Assembly (NCBI GenBank): GCA_965601955.1
Contig: OZ271855.1
Location: forward strand, 3,410,001-3,474,000
From: RHLJ01 sp965601955
GTDB taxonomy: Bacteria; Bacteroidota; Rhodothermia; Balneolales; Balneolaceae
DNA length: 64,000 nucleotides
Direction: 5' to 3'
Made by a program: the position numbers and the translations under genes
Shown: positions 41,544 to 51,140 of the stretch, piece after piece
Position numbering within the stretch: position 1 is the stretch's first letter
How the letters are laid out: every line of letters starts with the position of its first letter
Notes under the pieces: model-generated
Databases searched by the model: none
What the model saw: the letters and a program-made list of their open reading frames with translations, nothing else
Told to the model about the DNA's origin: nothing

Positions 41544-41632
41544 AGTGTTCGATCTTTACTTCTTTTTTCCATTATTAATGTCTAAAATCATGCCCGGATT
41601 GAGCCTCTGACGGAATTGCAGTATCCTACTTT

Positions 41633-42205
41633 ATGACTCCTACACTTTCTGAACTTCCAGAGCTTTTTTATTCATCAGATACCGGCAAACCTATTGAGCG
41701 CTGCCTTGTTTGCGGGAAATACCTGTTGGATAATGAAGAGTATATCATAGAAAAAGCATTTACAAATTATCCGGGTATTAGTACCCAGGATTTAGTTTGG
41801 GAATTTGCCATTTGTATGGACTGTATGCATGAACAAATGAAGGAATACTCGGAAGAATCTGAACAGAAAATGGCAGAATACTTTCAAGCTAACCTGGACT
41901 TTTCTCATCAAAATGAATTGCGAAGTAGTAATGAGTTCGATGTAGAAAAATGGCTCTCCAAATGTATGATTAAAGGAACTCCCATTGAAGAATGTGCACA
42001 GTACCAAATTAGCACTCAATGTGTTGGCACTATGATGGTCTTCGATCGAACTCCTATGATGATCTCAGGAAAAGCCATAGATGAAATCATTCAATTAATG
42101 AGTAATGAAACACTTGGCTTCTTTAATGATTTTAGAGACCACTACTTCCCTCCTCCTGAAGACTTGAGTCCTTTGTTTAGGGATAAGGATTTTGTACTGA
42201 TTTGA
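41633..42205 (+). CDS. Unrecognised protein with two Cys pairs (zinc-ribbon-like)
   Basis: The 190-residue protein has CLVCGKYL near residue 24 and ICMDCMHEQM near residue 62, a CxxC-CxxC arrangement that may bind zinc. The remainder is acidic and helical (YSEESEQKMAEYFQANLDFS, SPLFRDKDFVLI). No signal peptide or membrane helix is present. I do not recognise a family. It is divergent from clpB (90 bases between starts), so it may share a stress-responsive promoter region. Function unknown. Confidence 0.65.
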   Translation: MTPTLSELPELFYSSDTGKPIERCLVCGKYLLDNEEYIIEKAFTNYPGISTQDLVWEFAICMDCMHEQMKEYSEESEQKMAEYFQANLDFSHQNELRSSNEFDVEKWLSKCMIKGTPIEECAQYQISTQCVGTMMVFDRTPMMISGKAIDEIIQLMSNETLGFFNDFRDHYFPPPEDLSPLFRDKDFVLI

Positions 42206-42221
42206 TTCCTAACCTATCTTA

Positions 42222-42327
42222 GTCATCCCGGACTTGATCCGGGATCTGAAAAGGTAAAATCGTTGATCAAGAGGTACTTATTGCAAGAGTATCCCCTTAC
42301 AGATCCCGCATCGGAGTGCGGGATGAC
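42222..42327. repeat. Palindromic intergenic repeat, GTCATCCCGG type (copy 1)
   Basis: This element starts GTCATCCCGGACTTGATCCG, which carries its own CCGGA/TCCGG hairpin, and ends GATCCCGCATCGGAGTGCGG followed by GATGAC, with a second GATCCCGCA/TGCGGGATG hairpin. The GTCAT and ATGAC ends are inverted. It is between the zinc-ribbon gene and the Do-type protease. Confidence 0.7.
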
Positions 42328-42368
42328 GATAAAAAAGTAAGGATGTGGTCTGGGATGACCATAGAGAT

Positions 42369-42402
42369 CAAAAAAAGCCCAGATCATGTCATGACCTGGG
42401 CC
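42369..42402 (-). terminator. Rho-independent terminator after the Do-type protease gene
   Basis: On the minus strand GCCCAG and CTGGGC form a stem with an inner palindrome CATG/CATG loop region and then seven T. It follows the protease stop at 42439 and ends that transcript. Confidence 0.75.
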
Positions 42403-42438
42403 TTGGCTTTTTCGGGGTACAATAAAATGTTTAATTCC

Positions 42439-43911
42439 TTAGAGTCTAAACGCGATAAATTGTTTCTGATTATTACGCTCGACAGTTAACAACACTGCTT
42501 CATCGCCTTTGTTAACGCTCTTTTCAATCTCTTCGTAGAACTGTTCAGCGGTAGTGACCTTCTTTCTTTTTACTGCTGAAATTACATCGCCTCTTTCCAG
42601 TCCACGTTCAAACGCATTACTAGATTCTTTGATTTCCGTAACAACAACTCCCTCTGCATCATTCTTTAGATTCAGCTGTCGCTGTATCTCTGGAGAAATA
42701 CCTGTTACTCTGAAACCCAGTTTTTCATAAATGTCCTCGCCACCTGACGTATTTGAAGCTGTTTCTTCTCCTGGTCGCGTCCCTAAAGTTACGGTAATTT
42801 TCTTCTCACTTCCATCTCTAATAACAATAAGATCAACTTTTTTACCAGGTTTAAAACTTGCAATCAATGTGCGGAACGCATTCGCATCTCCGGAGTTCAA
42901 AGATTCTCCATTTACTGCAACGATAATATCTTCTTCCAGCAGTCCGGATTTTTCTGCTGGGGTATCTTCTTCAACACTGGCCACTAGAATACCTCGCACA
43001 TTATCAAGCCCAAGTGCTTCAGCCATAACCTGGTCTACATCAGCTGGTAAGATTCCCAGATAACCTCGAGAAACTGCTCCATCGTCAATGAGATCTTCCA
43101 TGATTCTTTTTGCAAGATTGACTGGGATTGCAAATCCAATTCCATCATTACCACCTGATCGTGAAGCGATAGCCGTATTGATCCCAACCAGCTCTCCATT
43201 CATATCAATAAGCGCTCCCCCTGAATTTCCTGGGTTGATAGCTGCATCAGTCTGGATATAATCTCCATATACTGTAAGGTTATTCAATGACCTACCTCTT
43301 GCGCTTACGATCCCAAAAGAAACGGTGTGCGCTAAATCCTGGCTTAAAGGACTACCTATAGCCAATACAAAAGAACCTACTTTCGCATTGTCACTATCAC
43401 CTAGCATTACTACTGGTAGATTATCCACCTCAACTCTTAATACAGCGATATCTGTAGCCGGATCAGCTCCAATCAATTCAGCTGCTACTTCATCTCCATT
43501 ATATAACTGGATTTTGATTTCGTCTGTGTCATCGATTACATGGTTGTTGGTGAGTATATACCCTTCTTCCGAAACAATGACTCCAGACCCTAATCCGCGT
43601 CGGACATATTCCCTCGTTTGACCATCCTGACTGTTCGGGTTTCTGAAAAACATCGAGAATGGATCTCTAAACTGAACTTGTTGAGTCTTCTCAGTAGTAA
43701 TAGTTACTACTGCAGGATTCGTTTTCTCAGCTATATCTACAATAGCCTCGTTTAAATCCATTAGGGTGGCTACCGACCTGTTTTCTGATTTTGTCACTTC
43801 GGTATCATAATCAGGTAAAGAAACCCGATTATTCCCTGTTAAAGCATTCATTCCCAATAAAACGATAATCGCGGCTGCTACTCCGAAAGTATTTCTTACA
43901 GCTGTGTTCAT
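42439..43911 (-). CDS. degP: Do-family periplasmic serine protease (DegP/HtrA)
   Basis: The 490-residue protein has an N-terminal anchor or signal segment (TFGVAAAIIVLLGMNAL). The trypsin-like triad is His in YILTNNHVIDD, Asp in PATDIAVLRVE, and Ser in AAINPGNSGGALIDM. Two PDZ domains follow: one from about 290 (GYLGILPADVDQ... GLLEEDIIVAVNGE) and a second ending at 490 (LERGDVISAVKRKKVTTAEQF). It acts as envelope protease and chaperone. Its promoter region is next to the hsp20 terminator; the two and clpB make a protein-quality-control neighbourhood. Confidence 0.93.
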   Translation of the reverse strand: MNTAVRNTFGVAAAIIVLLGMNALTGNNRVSLPDYDTEVTKSENRSVATLMDLNEAIVDIAEKTNPAVVTITTEKTQQVQFRDPFSMFFRNPNSQDGQTREYVRRGLGSGVIVSEEGYILTNNHVIDDTDEIKIQLYNGDEVAAELIGADPATDIAVLRVEVDNLPVVMLGDSDNAKVGSFVLAIGSPLSQDLAHTVSFGIVSARGRSLNNLTVYGDYIQTDAAINPGNSGGALIDMNGELVGINTAIASRSGGNDGIGFAIPVNLAKRIMEDLIDDGAVSRGYLGILPADVDQVMAEALGLDNVRGILVASVEEDTPAEKSGLLEEDIIVAVNGESLNSGDANAFRTLIASFKPGKKVDLIVIRDGSEKKITVTLGTRPGEETASNTSGGEDIYEKLGFRVTGISPEIQRQLNLKNDAEGVVVTEIKESSNAFERGLERGDVISAVKRKKVTTAEQFYEEIEKSVNKGDEAVLLTVERNNQKQFIAFRL

Positions 43912-43996
43912 GACTTAAATTTTGATGATAGTTTTAGTTTTGAGCTACAACGCTTTCTGGGTCAAAAATTGTACAAGCTTTACAATTTGTAACCAT

Positions 43997-44031
43997 TAAA
44001 AGAGCCGAAGCCTTTTCAGGGGCTCCGGCTT
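43997..44031 (-). terminator. Rho-independent terminator after hsp20
   Basis: On the minus strand AGCCGGAGCC and GGCTTCGGCT form a ten-base stem with two wobble or mismatch positions, followed by CTTTTAAT. It lies just after the hsp20 stop at 44053. Confidence 0.7.
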
Positions 44032-44052
44032 CCTTAACCTAAAATCGGATTG

Positions 44053-44484
44053 TTATCCAATCTCGATTTGCTTCTTCGCTTCTTCTTCACTCTTGTTAAT
44101 AGTGATTGAAAGGATTCCTGCATCATATTTAGCGGAAATACTACTTTCATCTATAGAATCAGGCAGGTAGAATGACCGGCTGAATTTGCCGTACTGAGTT
44201 TCTACTCTGTGAAAGTTTTTGCCTTCTTCTTTATTCTCGAATTTGCGCTCTCCGCTTATCGTTAATCTTCCTTTTTCAAGGTCAACAGAGATGTCTTCTT
44301 TCTTAAGGCCCGGAAGTTCAACTGATACTTCGAACTGTGTTTCTGTTTCAGAAACATCTACGCTGGGCATAAAGTTATCTCTCCGGTACGCAGGAGTTTT
44401 ATGATTGAAGAATTCATCAACGATGTCGTTGAAGTTTCTTGAAAATAGATCCGATGACGGACGTGTATATTTAATAAGTGCCAT
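44053..44484 (-). CDS. Hsp20/alpha-crystallin family small heat shock protein
   Basis: ATG 44484 has AGAGGTT just upstream and gives 143 residues starting MALIKYTRPSSDLFSRNFND. The alpha-crystallin domain runs from about 45 (PSVDVSETETQFEVSVELPG) through KEDISVDLEKGRLTISGER to YGKFSRSFYLPDSID and ends near AGILSITINKSEEE, the usual IxI-like tail being weak. As a holdase it binds unfolding proteins; together with clpB and the Do-type protease nearby it forms a stress-response neighbourhood. Confidence 0.92.
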   Translation of the reverse strand: MALIKYTRPSSDLFSRNFNDIVDEFFNHKTPAYRRDNFMPSVDVSETETQFEVSVELPGLKKEDISVDLEKGRLTISGERKFENKEEGKNFHRVETQYGKFSRSFYLPDSIDESSISAKYDAGILSITINKSEEEAKKQIEIG

Positions 44485-44695
44485 AATTAACCTCTTTTGA
44501 GTGTTTAATATTAATTCAAATTCGCAGAGGGTTTTGCAATGGATATGCCAAGGGCTTTTAAGCAGGCTCGCCTGACACGACGTCAAAACCGAAATGAAGA
44601 AATTTCAGCACTATTTTTTGGGAATAGAAAGGTTGACAGCGAGGGTTTGCCTCATCGTCAGTGACTGGAAATTATGACAGAGAAAAGTTCAGGTA

Positions 44696-46054
44696 TTATA
44701 AATAACTCTGCTTCCACTCTTTGGAAACCAGAAAGGCCATCTCAAGAGATTGCTCATAATTCAACCTTGGATCACAGAAGGTCTCATAATTATTATCTAA
44801 TTCTTCTTCATCCAATCCTTTGGCTCCACCAACACATTCGGTCACATTATCTCCGGTAAGTTCGAGGTGAACGCTGCCCAGGTAACTTCCTTCTGAACGA
44901 TGGATAGCGAAAGCCGATTTTATTTCATCCAGGATGTGATCGAAGTTTCGGGTCTTATAATTATTTGAAGAAGAAAAGGTATTTCCATGCATAGGATCAG
45001 AACTCCAGACTACCGGGAATCCCTCTCTGCGCACTGCCTGTATCAGCTTAGGAAGCTCTTCTTCAACTAAAGCTTTCCCAAATCTTGTGATCAATACGAT
45101 CTTACCTGCTTCGTGAGTTGGATTGAGCGTTTCAATTAGTCGAAGCGTATCATCTATGGTATAAGGAGGCCCCACTTTTACGCCAATCGGGTTTGCAATC
45201 CCTTTTAGATATTCTACATGAGCACCGTCAAGATCTCTTGTTCTATTTCCAAGCCATACTAAATGAGAACTCAGGTTATAGAAATCTGTTTTTCGTGGCA
45301 CTTTTCTGGTTTGAGCAGAATCATAATAGAGGTTCAGAGCCTCATGCGAGGTATAAATATCTACTTTTTGGAACGATGAAAAACGATCAGGGGCAATAGC
45401 ATCTACAAATTTAACGGCCTTGGTAATCGAGTCTACCATCGCCTCGTACTCTTTGTAGTACTCGTTATTCTTCATGAAATCTAATTCCCATTGCTCAGGA
45501 TGATGCAAATCGGCAAAACCTTCATCCGCGAGAGCTCTCACAAAATTGAGCGTCAATCCGGCTTTATGATACCCTTCTATTAACCGGGAAGGATCAGGCA
45601 ATCGCGCTTCCTTATTAGCTTCATACCCATTAATTAAATCACCGCGATAATTATGGATGGTTTGTCCATTTACTTCCTCAAAGCTCTGAGAACGAGGCTT
45701 TGCATATTGACCAGCTATTCTTCCCAACCGAATGACAGGAACGCCCATCTCATGAATCAGGATGAAACTCGTTTGAAGTAATACTTTAACAGTATTGACT
45801 ATTTTTGATGACGTGGTATGATTAAAACTCTCCGCACAATCACCGGCATGTAATAAAAAAGCTTTTCCTGCTGAAACCAGAGCAAGTTTATTCTTCAGTG
45901 CTTCAATTTCCCATGAAGTAACAAGTGGTGGTAAATTTTTGAGGGTATTAAAATGCTCTTTTAATAATCCATTATCTGGATATTCGGGAAGCTGTTTTAC
46001 TGGTTTTTCTAACCAACTTATGGGGTTCCAGTCTTTTTCTAAGGTTTCTGCCAT
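44696..46054 (-). CDS. Class II 3-deoxy-D-arabino-heptulosonate 7-phosphate synthase
   Basis: The 452-residue protein is a plant-type (class II) DAHP synthase. It has LVTSWEIEALKNKLALVSAG, then FLLHAGDCAESFNHTTSSKI, the phosphate-binding RLGRIAGQYAKPRSQSFEEV, WLGNRTRDLDGAHVEYLKGI with metal ligands, and PVVWSSDPMHGNTF. It condenses phosphoenolpyruvate and erythrose 4-phosphate as the first step of the shikimate pathway. No other aro genes are near. It is divergent from the REC-cyclase gene. Confidence 0.93.
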   Translation of the reverse strand: MAETLEKDWNPISWLEKPVKQLPEYPDNGLLKEHFNTLKNLPPLVTSWEIEALKNKLALVSAGKAFLLHAGDCAESFNHTTSSKIVNTVKVLLQTSFILIHEMGVPVIRLGRIAGQYAKPRSQSFEEVNGQTIHNYRGDLINGYEANKEARLPDPSRLIEGYHKAGLTLNFVRALADEGFADLHHPEQWELDFMKNNEYYKEYEAMVDSITKAVKFVDAIAPDRFSSFQKVDIYTSHEALNLYYDSAQTRKVPRKTDFYNLSSHLVWLGNRTRDLDGAHVEYLKGIANPIGVKVGPPYTIDDTLRLIETLNPTHEAGKIVLITRFGKALVEEELPKLIQAVRREGFPVVWSSDPMHGNTFSSSNNYKTRNFDHILDEIKSAFAIHRSEGSYLGSVHLELTGDNVTECVGGAKGLDEEELDNNYETFCDPRLNYEQSLEMAFLVSKEWKQSYL

Positions 46055-46169
46055 GCTGTGAGTGATTTTGAACCCGCAAATCTACGCTTTTTTTGGGAAA
46101 GCCTTTAAAAAAAACTAAGTGCTTAAGTTTCTTCGAATCTTATATATTCACCGTGCTAACAGAATAAAA

Positions 46170-47462
46170 ATGCTCGAAACAAAACCAAAGATTCTTGTCG
46201 TTGATGACTACCCCGCACTGGTAACCATCATTAGGCACAAATTGATACAGAAGGGGTACGATGTAATCACTGCTCAGAATGGTAAAGATGCTCTGGAACT
46301 GGTAGAGACCGAATATCCTGATATTGTGATTTCTGATGTAGAAATGCCATTAATGAATGGCTATGAGCTTTGCAATGCGATTAAAACAAATCCTACCCTT
46401 CGAACGATTCCCGTAATCCTGGTTACCTCCAGAATTGAGGCAACCAGCCTTATGAAAGGCATAGAGGCCGGAGCTGATAACTATCTCACAAAGCCCTATG
46501 ACGATGATACCTTATTCTCAAAAATTAGTGAGCTTTTGAGTAATCCGGTTGCTGTTTCTCAGGTAAATGAGACCGCAACGGTTACTATTGAAGGGAATCA
46601 ATACCATGTAAAAGCAGATTTCTCTCATTTAGTAAGCCTCTTAGTTTCGACCTATAAAAACACCCTTGGGCAAAACACCCGTCTGGAAAGGATGCAATCT
46701 GGGCTAAATGCTGCAAACCAGGAATTGGAGCTTACAAAAAAAGAGCATGAAGACCTCCTGCAGAATATTTTCCCAAAAAAGATCGCTGACAGCCTCCTGG
46801 CTTATGGCACGGTAGCTCCTGAGCGATATGAGGATGCTACCTTTATGTTTACAGATTTTGAAGACTTCAGCAAGATTGTACCTGACCTTTCTCCTGAAAA
46901 GCTGATTGAAAGCCTGAGTTTCTATTTTGACAAGTTTGATGATTTCATCTCACAGCATAATCTTATCAAAATTAAAACGATTGGGGATAGCTACATGGCA
47001 GCTGGTGGTATTCCGGAGCGAAACAAAACCCACCCAATAGATACGGCTCTAGCAGCACTAAAAATGAAATTCTTTGTCTCTAACCTGAAGGATTCTTTAC
47101 CAGAGAATATTCCCTATTTCCCACTCAGAATTGGAATTAATACAGGGCAGTCGGTAGTAGGAGTAATTGGTAAACGACGGTTTGCCTACGATGTATGGGG
47201 AGCAGCCGTTAATCTGGCTTCTCGAATGGAGCAAAACTCAGAAAACGATTCTATCAATATCTCACAGGATACTTATGATAGAATCAAAGATTTTTTCGAA
47301 TGTGAACCGAGAGGCGAAATTGAAGCAAAGAATATTGGGAAGGTTCCAATGTATTTCCTCAATCGTATTAAACCAGAGCTTTCAGAAGATAGTGAAGGCC
47401 TCATCCCAAACAGGCTTTTCATTCGTGATTATAACTTCCTTGCTAAAGGTACTCCAGCCTAA
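46170..47462 (+). CDS. Response regulator fused to class III nucleotidyl cyclase
   Basis: ATG 46170 gives 430 residues. A receiver domain occupies about 1-125 (KILVVDDYPALVTIIRHKL, IVISDVEMPLMNGYELCNAI, VTSRIEATSLMKGIEAGADN, KPYDDDTLFSKI), with the phospho-acceptor Asp in ISDVEMP. A coiled-coil linker follows at about 200-225 (ANQELELTKKEHEDLLQNI). The cyclase domain covers about 245-415: FMFTDFEDFSKIV, KIKTIGDSYMAAGG, and FAYDVWGAAVNLASRME, with metal Asp residues and an adenine-type Lys/Asp pair. It likely makes cAMP under phosphorylation control. No kinase is nearby. Confidence 0.9.
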   Translation: MLETKPKILVVDDYPALVTIIRHKLIQKGYDVITAQNGKDALELVETEYPDIVISDVEMPLMNGYELCNAIKTNPTLRTIPVILVTSRIEATSLMKGIEAGADNYLTKPYDDDTLFSKISELLSNPVAVSQVNETATVTIEGNQYHVKADFSHLVSLLVSTYKNTLGQNTRLERMQSGLNAANQELELTKKEHEDLLQNIFPKKIADSLLAYGTVAPERYEDATFMFTDFEDFSKIVPDLSPEKLIESLSFYFDKFDDFISQHNLIKIKTIGDSYMAAGGIPERNKTHPIDTALAALKMKFFVSNLKDSLPENIPYFPLRIGINTGQSVVGVIGKRRFAYDVWGAAVNLASRMEQNSENDSINISQDTYDRIKDFFECEPRGEIEAKNIGKVPMYFLNRIKPELSEDSEGLIPNRLFIRDYNFLAKGTPA

Positions 47463-47540
47463 AATTTTTCAGCAAAGGAATGAAGGTTTTTTGAGCCCGG
47501 TTCTTTAACTTCATTGGTTTAATTTCTGAGGAAATCCAAA

Positions 47541-50387
47541 GTGCAGGAATACATTGTAGTTAAAGGTGCTCGCGAGCATAACCTTAAGAATTTTGATATT
47601 GATATCCCGAGAGATCAGCTAGTTGTCATTACTGGTCTTTCTGGTTCAGGTAAGTCATCCCTGGCTTTTGATACCATTTATGCAGAAGGTCAACGACGCT
47701 TCCTCGAATCTCTTTCTGCATACGCACGACAATTTTTGGGAATGATGGAGCGCCCTGCTGTCGATTTTATTGACGGGCTTTCACCTGTAATTTCAATCGA
47801 TCAAAAGACTACAAACAGGAACCCTCGTTCAACTGTTGGAACCGTAACAGAAATTTATGACTTCCTTCGACTTCTCTATGCACGAATAGGAACGCCTTAT
47901 TCCTACATAAGCGGAAATAAAATGGAAAAGCAAACTGCAGATCAGGTAGTAGCTGCAGTAATGGACATGCCAAAGGGAACCAAGGCATATTGCCTTGCTC
48001 CTGTTGTTCGAGGCCGTAAAGGGCATTATCGAGAACTTTTTGAACAAACTATAAAGCAAGGATTTGTCAGTGCCAGAATTGATGGAGAGTTTACTGAGCT
48101 TACTGATGGCTTACAGGTTGATAGATACAAAACGCATAATATAGAAGTTGTAGTAGATCGCTTTGTGATCTCCGCTAAAAGTGAAAAAAGAATCGCTGAT
48201 AGCATCCGGTTGGCCCTGGAAATGGCTGATGGGAATGTCATCCTTTCGGTACAACAGGAGGATGGTAATTACAAGGACCGGCTTTTCTCTCAAAAACTCT
48301 TCGATCTTGAAAGCGGTTTGGCATACGAAGACCCCGCTCCAAATCTTTTTTCATTTAACTCACCCTATGGAGCTTGCAAAAAATGTGATGGATTAGGTTA
48401 TACCTATGACGTAAGCTGGGAATTGCTAGTACCCAACGAGTCTCAAACTGTAACGGAAGGAGGAATCCGGTATTTAGGGCCTCCAAGAGATATTTTTGTA
48501 TTTAAACAGCTTCGAGCCGTACTAGAGAGTTTTGGATTGGACTTCGATACTCCACTAAAAAAGTATCCTGAAGAAGCACGAACCATGCTTATGCTTGGAA
48601 GTGGTGATCAAAAATTTGGGGTGAGCTATGATTTTAAGGATAGCTCTGTTACCTACCAGCATAAATTTGAAGGGCTTCGGCAGATAATTATTGAGCAATA
48701 CGAAAACAGTAAGTCTCCAAAGCAACGAGAAAAGGCTAAAGCATTTATGAGCAAAGTAGTCTGCCCAACATGTAATGGTGGCAGACTGAACCAGGAAGCT
48801 CTTTCTTATAAAATTGATGGGTATAATATCCATGATTTAGTGAAACTGGATATACAGGGATTACGGGATGTGCTCTACTCTATTAATCTTACTAAAAGAC
48901 AACAATTAATAGGTAACCAGGTACTTAAAGAGATTAGGGATCGTCTGGATTTCCTTCTTAATGTAGGCTTGAACTACTTGAACCTTGACCGTGAAGCCCA
49001 AACTCTTAGTGGCGGAGAGGCTCAGCGTATTCGGTTGGCTACCCAAATAGGCACCCAGTTGGTGGGGGTATTATATATCCTGGATGAACCAAGTATAGGC
49101 CTGCATCAAAGAGATAATATCAAGCTCATAAAGTCACTGGAAACGCTCCGGGATTTGGGGAATAGTGTGATTGTTGTGGAGCATGATCGCGAGACTATCG
49201 AGCATGCCGATTTTGTGGTTGATCTCGGTCCTGGAGCAGGGGTTCATGGCGGCCATATTGTATCTTCAGGCACTCCTGATGAGCTCAAGCAAGATTCCAT
49301 GACGGCTCGCTTCCTGCGAGATGATGAGATCATTGAGTTACCTTCTAAATACAGAAAGGGAAATGGGAAGAATATCACTATCAAAAATGCCAGGGGCCAT
49401 AACCTTAAGAATGTGGACATCTCATTCCCTCTGGGTAAGTTTATTTCAGTAACTGGGGTAAGTGGAAGCGGAAAGAGTTCGTTGATCAATCAAACCCTGG
49501 TTCCCATCCTTTCCAATCACTTTTATAAATCAAAAAGTGTCCCTCTCCCTTACGACACAGTTAAAGGGCTGGATAACATTGATAAGATCATTTCTATTGA
49601 CCAAAGCCCGATTGGCAGAACCCCTCGCTCTAATCCCGGTACCTACACCAAAGTATTCGACCACATCAGAAGGTTATTTTCTGAGCTTCCAGAAGCAAAA
49701 ATTCGAGGATATGACCAGGGACGCTTCTCCTTCAATGTGAAAGGGGGACGATGTGAAACCTGTCAGGGTGATGGCGTGCGCAAAATCGAGATGAATTTCT
49801 TACCGGATGTGTATGTGACTTGCGAAACCTGTAATGGAAACCGGTACAACCGGGAGACCCTGGAGATTTACTACAAAAAGAAGAATATCTCTGATGTACT
49901 AAATATGCCTATTAGTGAAGCTGCAGAATTTTTCGATGCTCAGCCTACTATATCCAGGATACTCTCCACACTTAATTCCGTCGGACTTGGCTATTTAACC
50001 CTGGGCCAATCCAGTACTACTCTTTCCGGTGGAGAAGCTCAACGAATAAAACTAGCCCGTGAGCTTTCTAAGATTGGAACTGGTGATACCCTATATGTAA
50101 TGGACGAACCCACTACCGGCCTCCATTTTCAGGATGTTCGAATGCTGATAGATGTAATCCAACAGTTGGTGGATAAAGGAAATACCGTAATGGTGATCGA
50201 GCATAATCTGGATTTGATTAAAGCAGCTGACTGGATTATTGACCTTGGTCCTGAAGGGGGGCGTGGAGGTGGCCAAATCATAGCTCAGGGAACCCCCAAA
50301 AAACTAGCTACTCATAAGAGCTCTGAAACCGGGAAATTCTTAAAACAAGAGTTTGATCGATTGAATAAACACGAGAGTGTCACCTAG
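47541..50387 (+). CDS. uvrA: Excinuclease ABC subunit A
   Basis: The 948-residue protein (GTG start with GAGG a few bases upstream) has both ABC ATPase halves: Walker A VVITGLSGSGKSSLAFDT near 31 and SVTGVSGSGKSSLINQTL in the second half, signatures LSGGEAQRIRLATQIG and LSGGEAQRIKLARELS, and zinc-finger pairs CKKCDGLGY/CPTCNGGRL and CETCQGDGV/CETCNGNRY. It scans DNA for damage and loads UvrB in nucleotide excision repair. Length matches the family. It follows the REC-cyclase by about 80 bases. Confidence 0.98.
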   Translation: MQEYIVVKGAREHNLKNFDIDIPRDQLVVITGLSGSGKSSLAFDTIYAEGQRRFLESLSAYARQFLGMMERPAVDFIDGLSPVISIDQKTTNRNPRSTVGTVTEIYDFLRLLYARIGTPYSYISGNKMEKQTADQVVAAVMDMPKGTKAYCLAPVVRGRKGHYRELFEQTIKQGFVSARIDGEFTELTDGLQVDRYKTHNIEVVVDRFVISAKSEKRIADSIRLALEMADGNVILSVQQEDGNYKDRLFSQKLFDLESGLAYEDPAPNLFSFNSPYGACKKCDGLGYTYDVSWELLVPNESQTVTEGGIRYLGPPRDIFVFKQLRAVLESFGLDFDTPLKKYPEEARTMLMLGSGDQKFGVSYDFKDSSVTYQHKFEGLRQIIIEQYENSKSPKQREKAKAFMSKVVCPTCNGGRLNQEALSYKIDGYNIHDLVKLDIQGLRDVLYSINLTKRQQLIGNQVLKEIRDRLDFLLNVGLNYLNLDREAQTLSGGEAQRIRLATQIGTQLVGVLYILDEPSIGLHQRDNIKLIKSLETLRDLGNSVIVVEHDRETIEHADFVVDLGPGAGVHGGHIVSSGTPDELKQDSMTARFLRDDEIIELPSKYRKGNGKNITIKNARGHNLKNVDISFPLGKFISVTGVSGSGKSSLINQTLVPILSNHFYKSKSVPLPYDTVKGLDNIDKIISIDQSPIGRTPRSNPGTYTKVFDHIRRLFSELPEAKIRGYDQGRFSFNVKGGRCETCQGDGVRKIEMNFLPDVYVTCETCNGNRYNRETLEIYYKKKNISDVLNMPISEAAEFFDAQPTISRILSTLNSVGLGYLTLGQSSTTLSGGEAQRIKLARELSKIGTGDTLYVMDEPTTGLHFQDVRMLIDVIQQLVDKGNTVMVIEHNLDLIKAADWIIDLGPEGGRGGGQIIAQGTPKKLATHKSSETGKFLKQEFDRLNKHESVT

Positions 50388-50457
50388 TTTGGAACTAAAA
50401 TCATTTTCATCGTAACCGTTGATAATTGGGAATCGAGTTAGCTATCTTATAAGTCTG

Positions 50458-51012
50458 ATGAAATTCTTTAGATCATATAAAACTCATCTGTTCAGCTTTG
50501 CGCTGCTGATTGTAGGAATCACCCTGCATTATTTAAAACCAGTAGACAGCAAAACCGATCATAGTGCATTCACAAACTGGTTGGAGTCTCACCTCAAGCA
50601 GGACAATAGCACACTCTCGGATGAACTTGAAAAGCTTTCCAGTAAACAAACTGAACTTCAGGAAGTAATTAGAGAAGCTTCTGAACTGGTTGCTTCCAAC
50701 TATGATGAGTTTAAACTACCGATTTCAGACGATGGCGAACAGTCTTCCGAGAAGGCTTATCAGCAGATCATTACTGCCTGGGAGCACTATCAGACTTCTG
50801 GTAACGAAATGGGTAATGCCGTTTTCGTTCAGAATATTAAGTCTCATACCATACTTCCTGTTGATGGCAGTATGTTCTCTAAAGCCATCCAAAAGGATCA
50901 AACACATATTGATTTCGATCGACCAATTCAGGTTGAGCACTTAGAGTCATCGATTTCAAAATCACATATTCTCTCCCCTCTTAAAAGCGGGACCGCCATA
51001 GGCGCTCCTTAG
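50458..51012 (+). CDS. Single-pass membrane protein of unknown function
   Basis: ATG 50458 starts 184 residues with one N-terminal membrane helix (FSFALLIVGITLHYL) and then a predicted helical, acidic extracytoplasmic part (LKQDNSTLSDELEKLSSKQT, ELQEVIREASELVASNYDE) with coiled-coil character. The C-terminal half is polar (QIITAWEHYQTSGNEMGNAV). No family is recognised. It lies between uvrA and secD on the same strand. Confidence 0.65.
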   Translation: MKFFRSYKTHLFSFALLIVGITLHYLKPVDSKTDHSAFTNWLESHLKQDNSTLSDELEKLSSKQTELQEVIREASELVASNYDEFKLPISDDGEQSSEKAYQQIITAWEHYQTSGNEMGNAVFVQNIKSHTILPVDGSMFSKAIQKDQTHIDFDRPIQVEHLESSISKSHILSPLKSGTAIGAP

Positions 51013-51140
51013 CAATTCTCAATGGTTCAATGTTCAATGAGCCAAGTTAACCACTCCTACTTTTTAAACTATTCAGGTTAAGGCAATCGCCTCTAAACCA
51101 TTCTTAATTGAAACATTCTTAATTACCTAATTGAAAAATT

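Noticed and set aside
44634..44690. TTGACA-containing promoter on the plus strand after 44634
   Set aside because: No plus-strand gene follows and no matching -10 box is evident, so the hexamer is likely chance.
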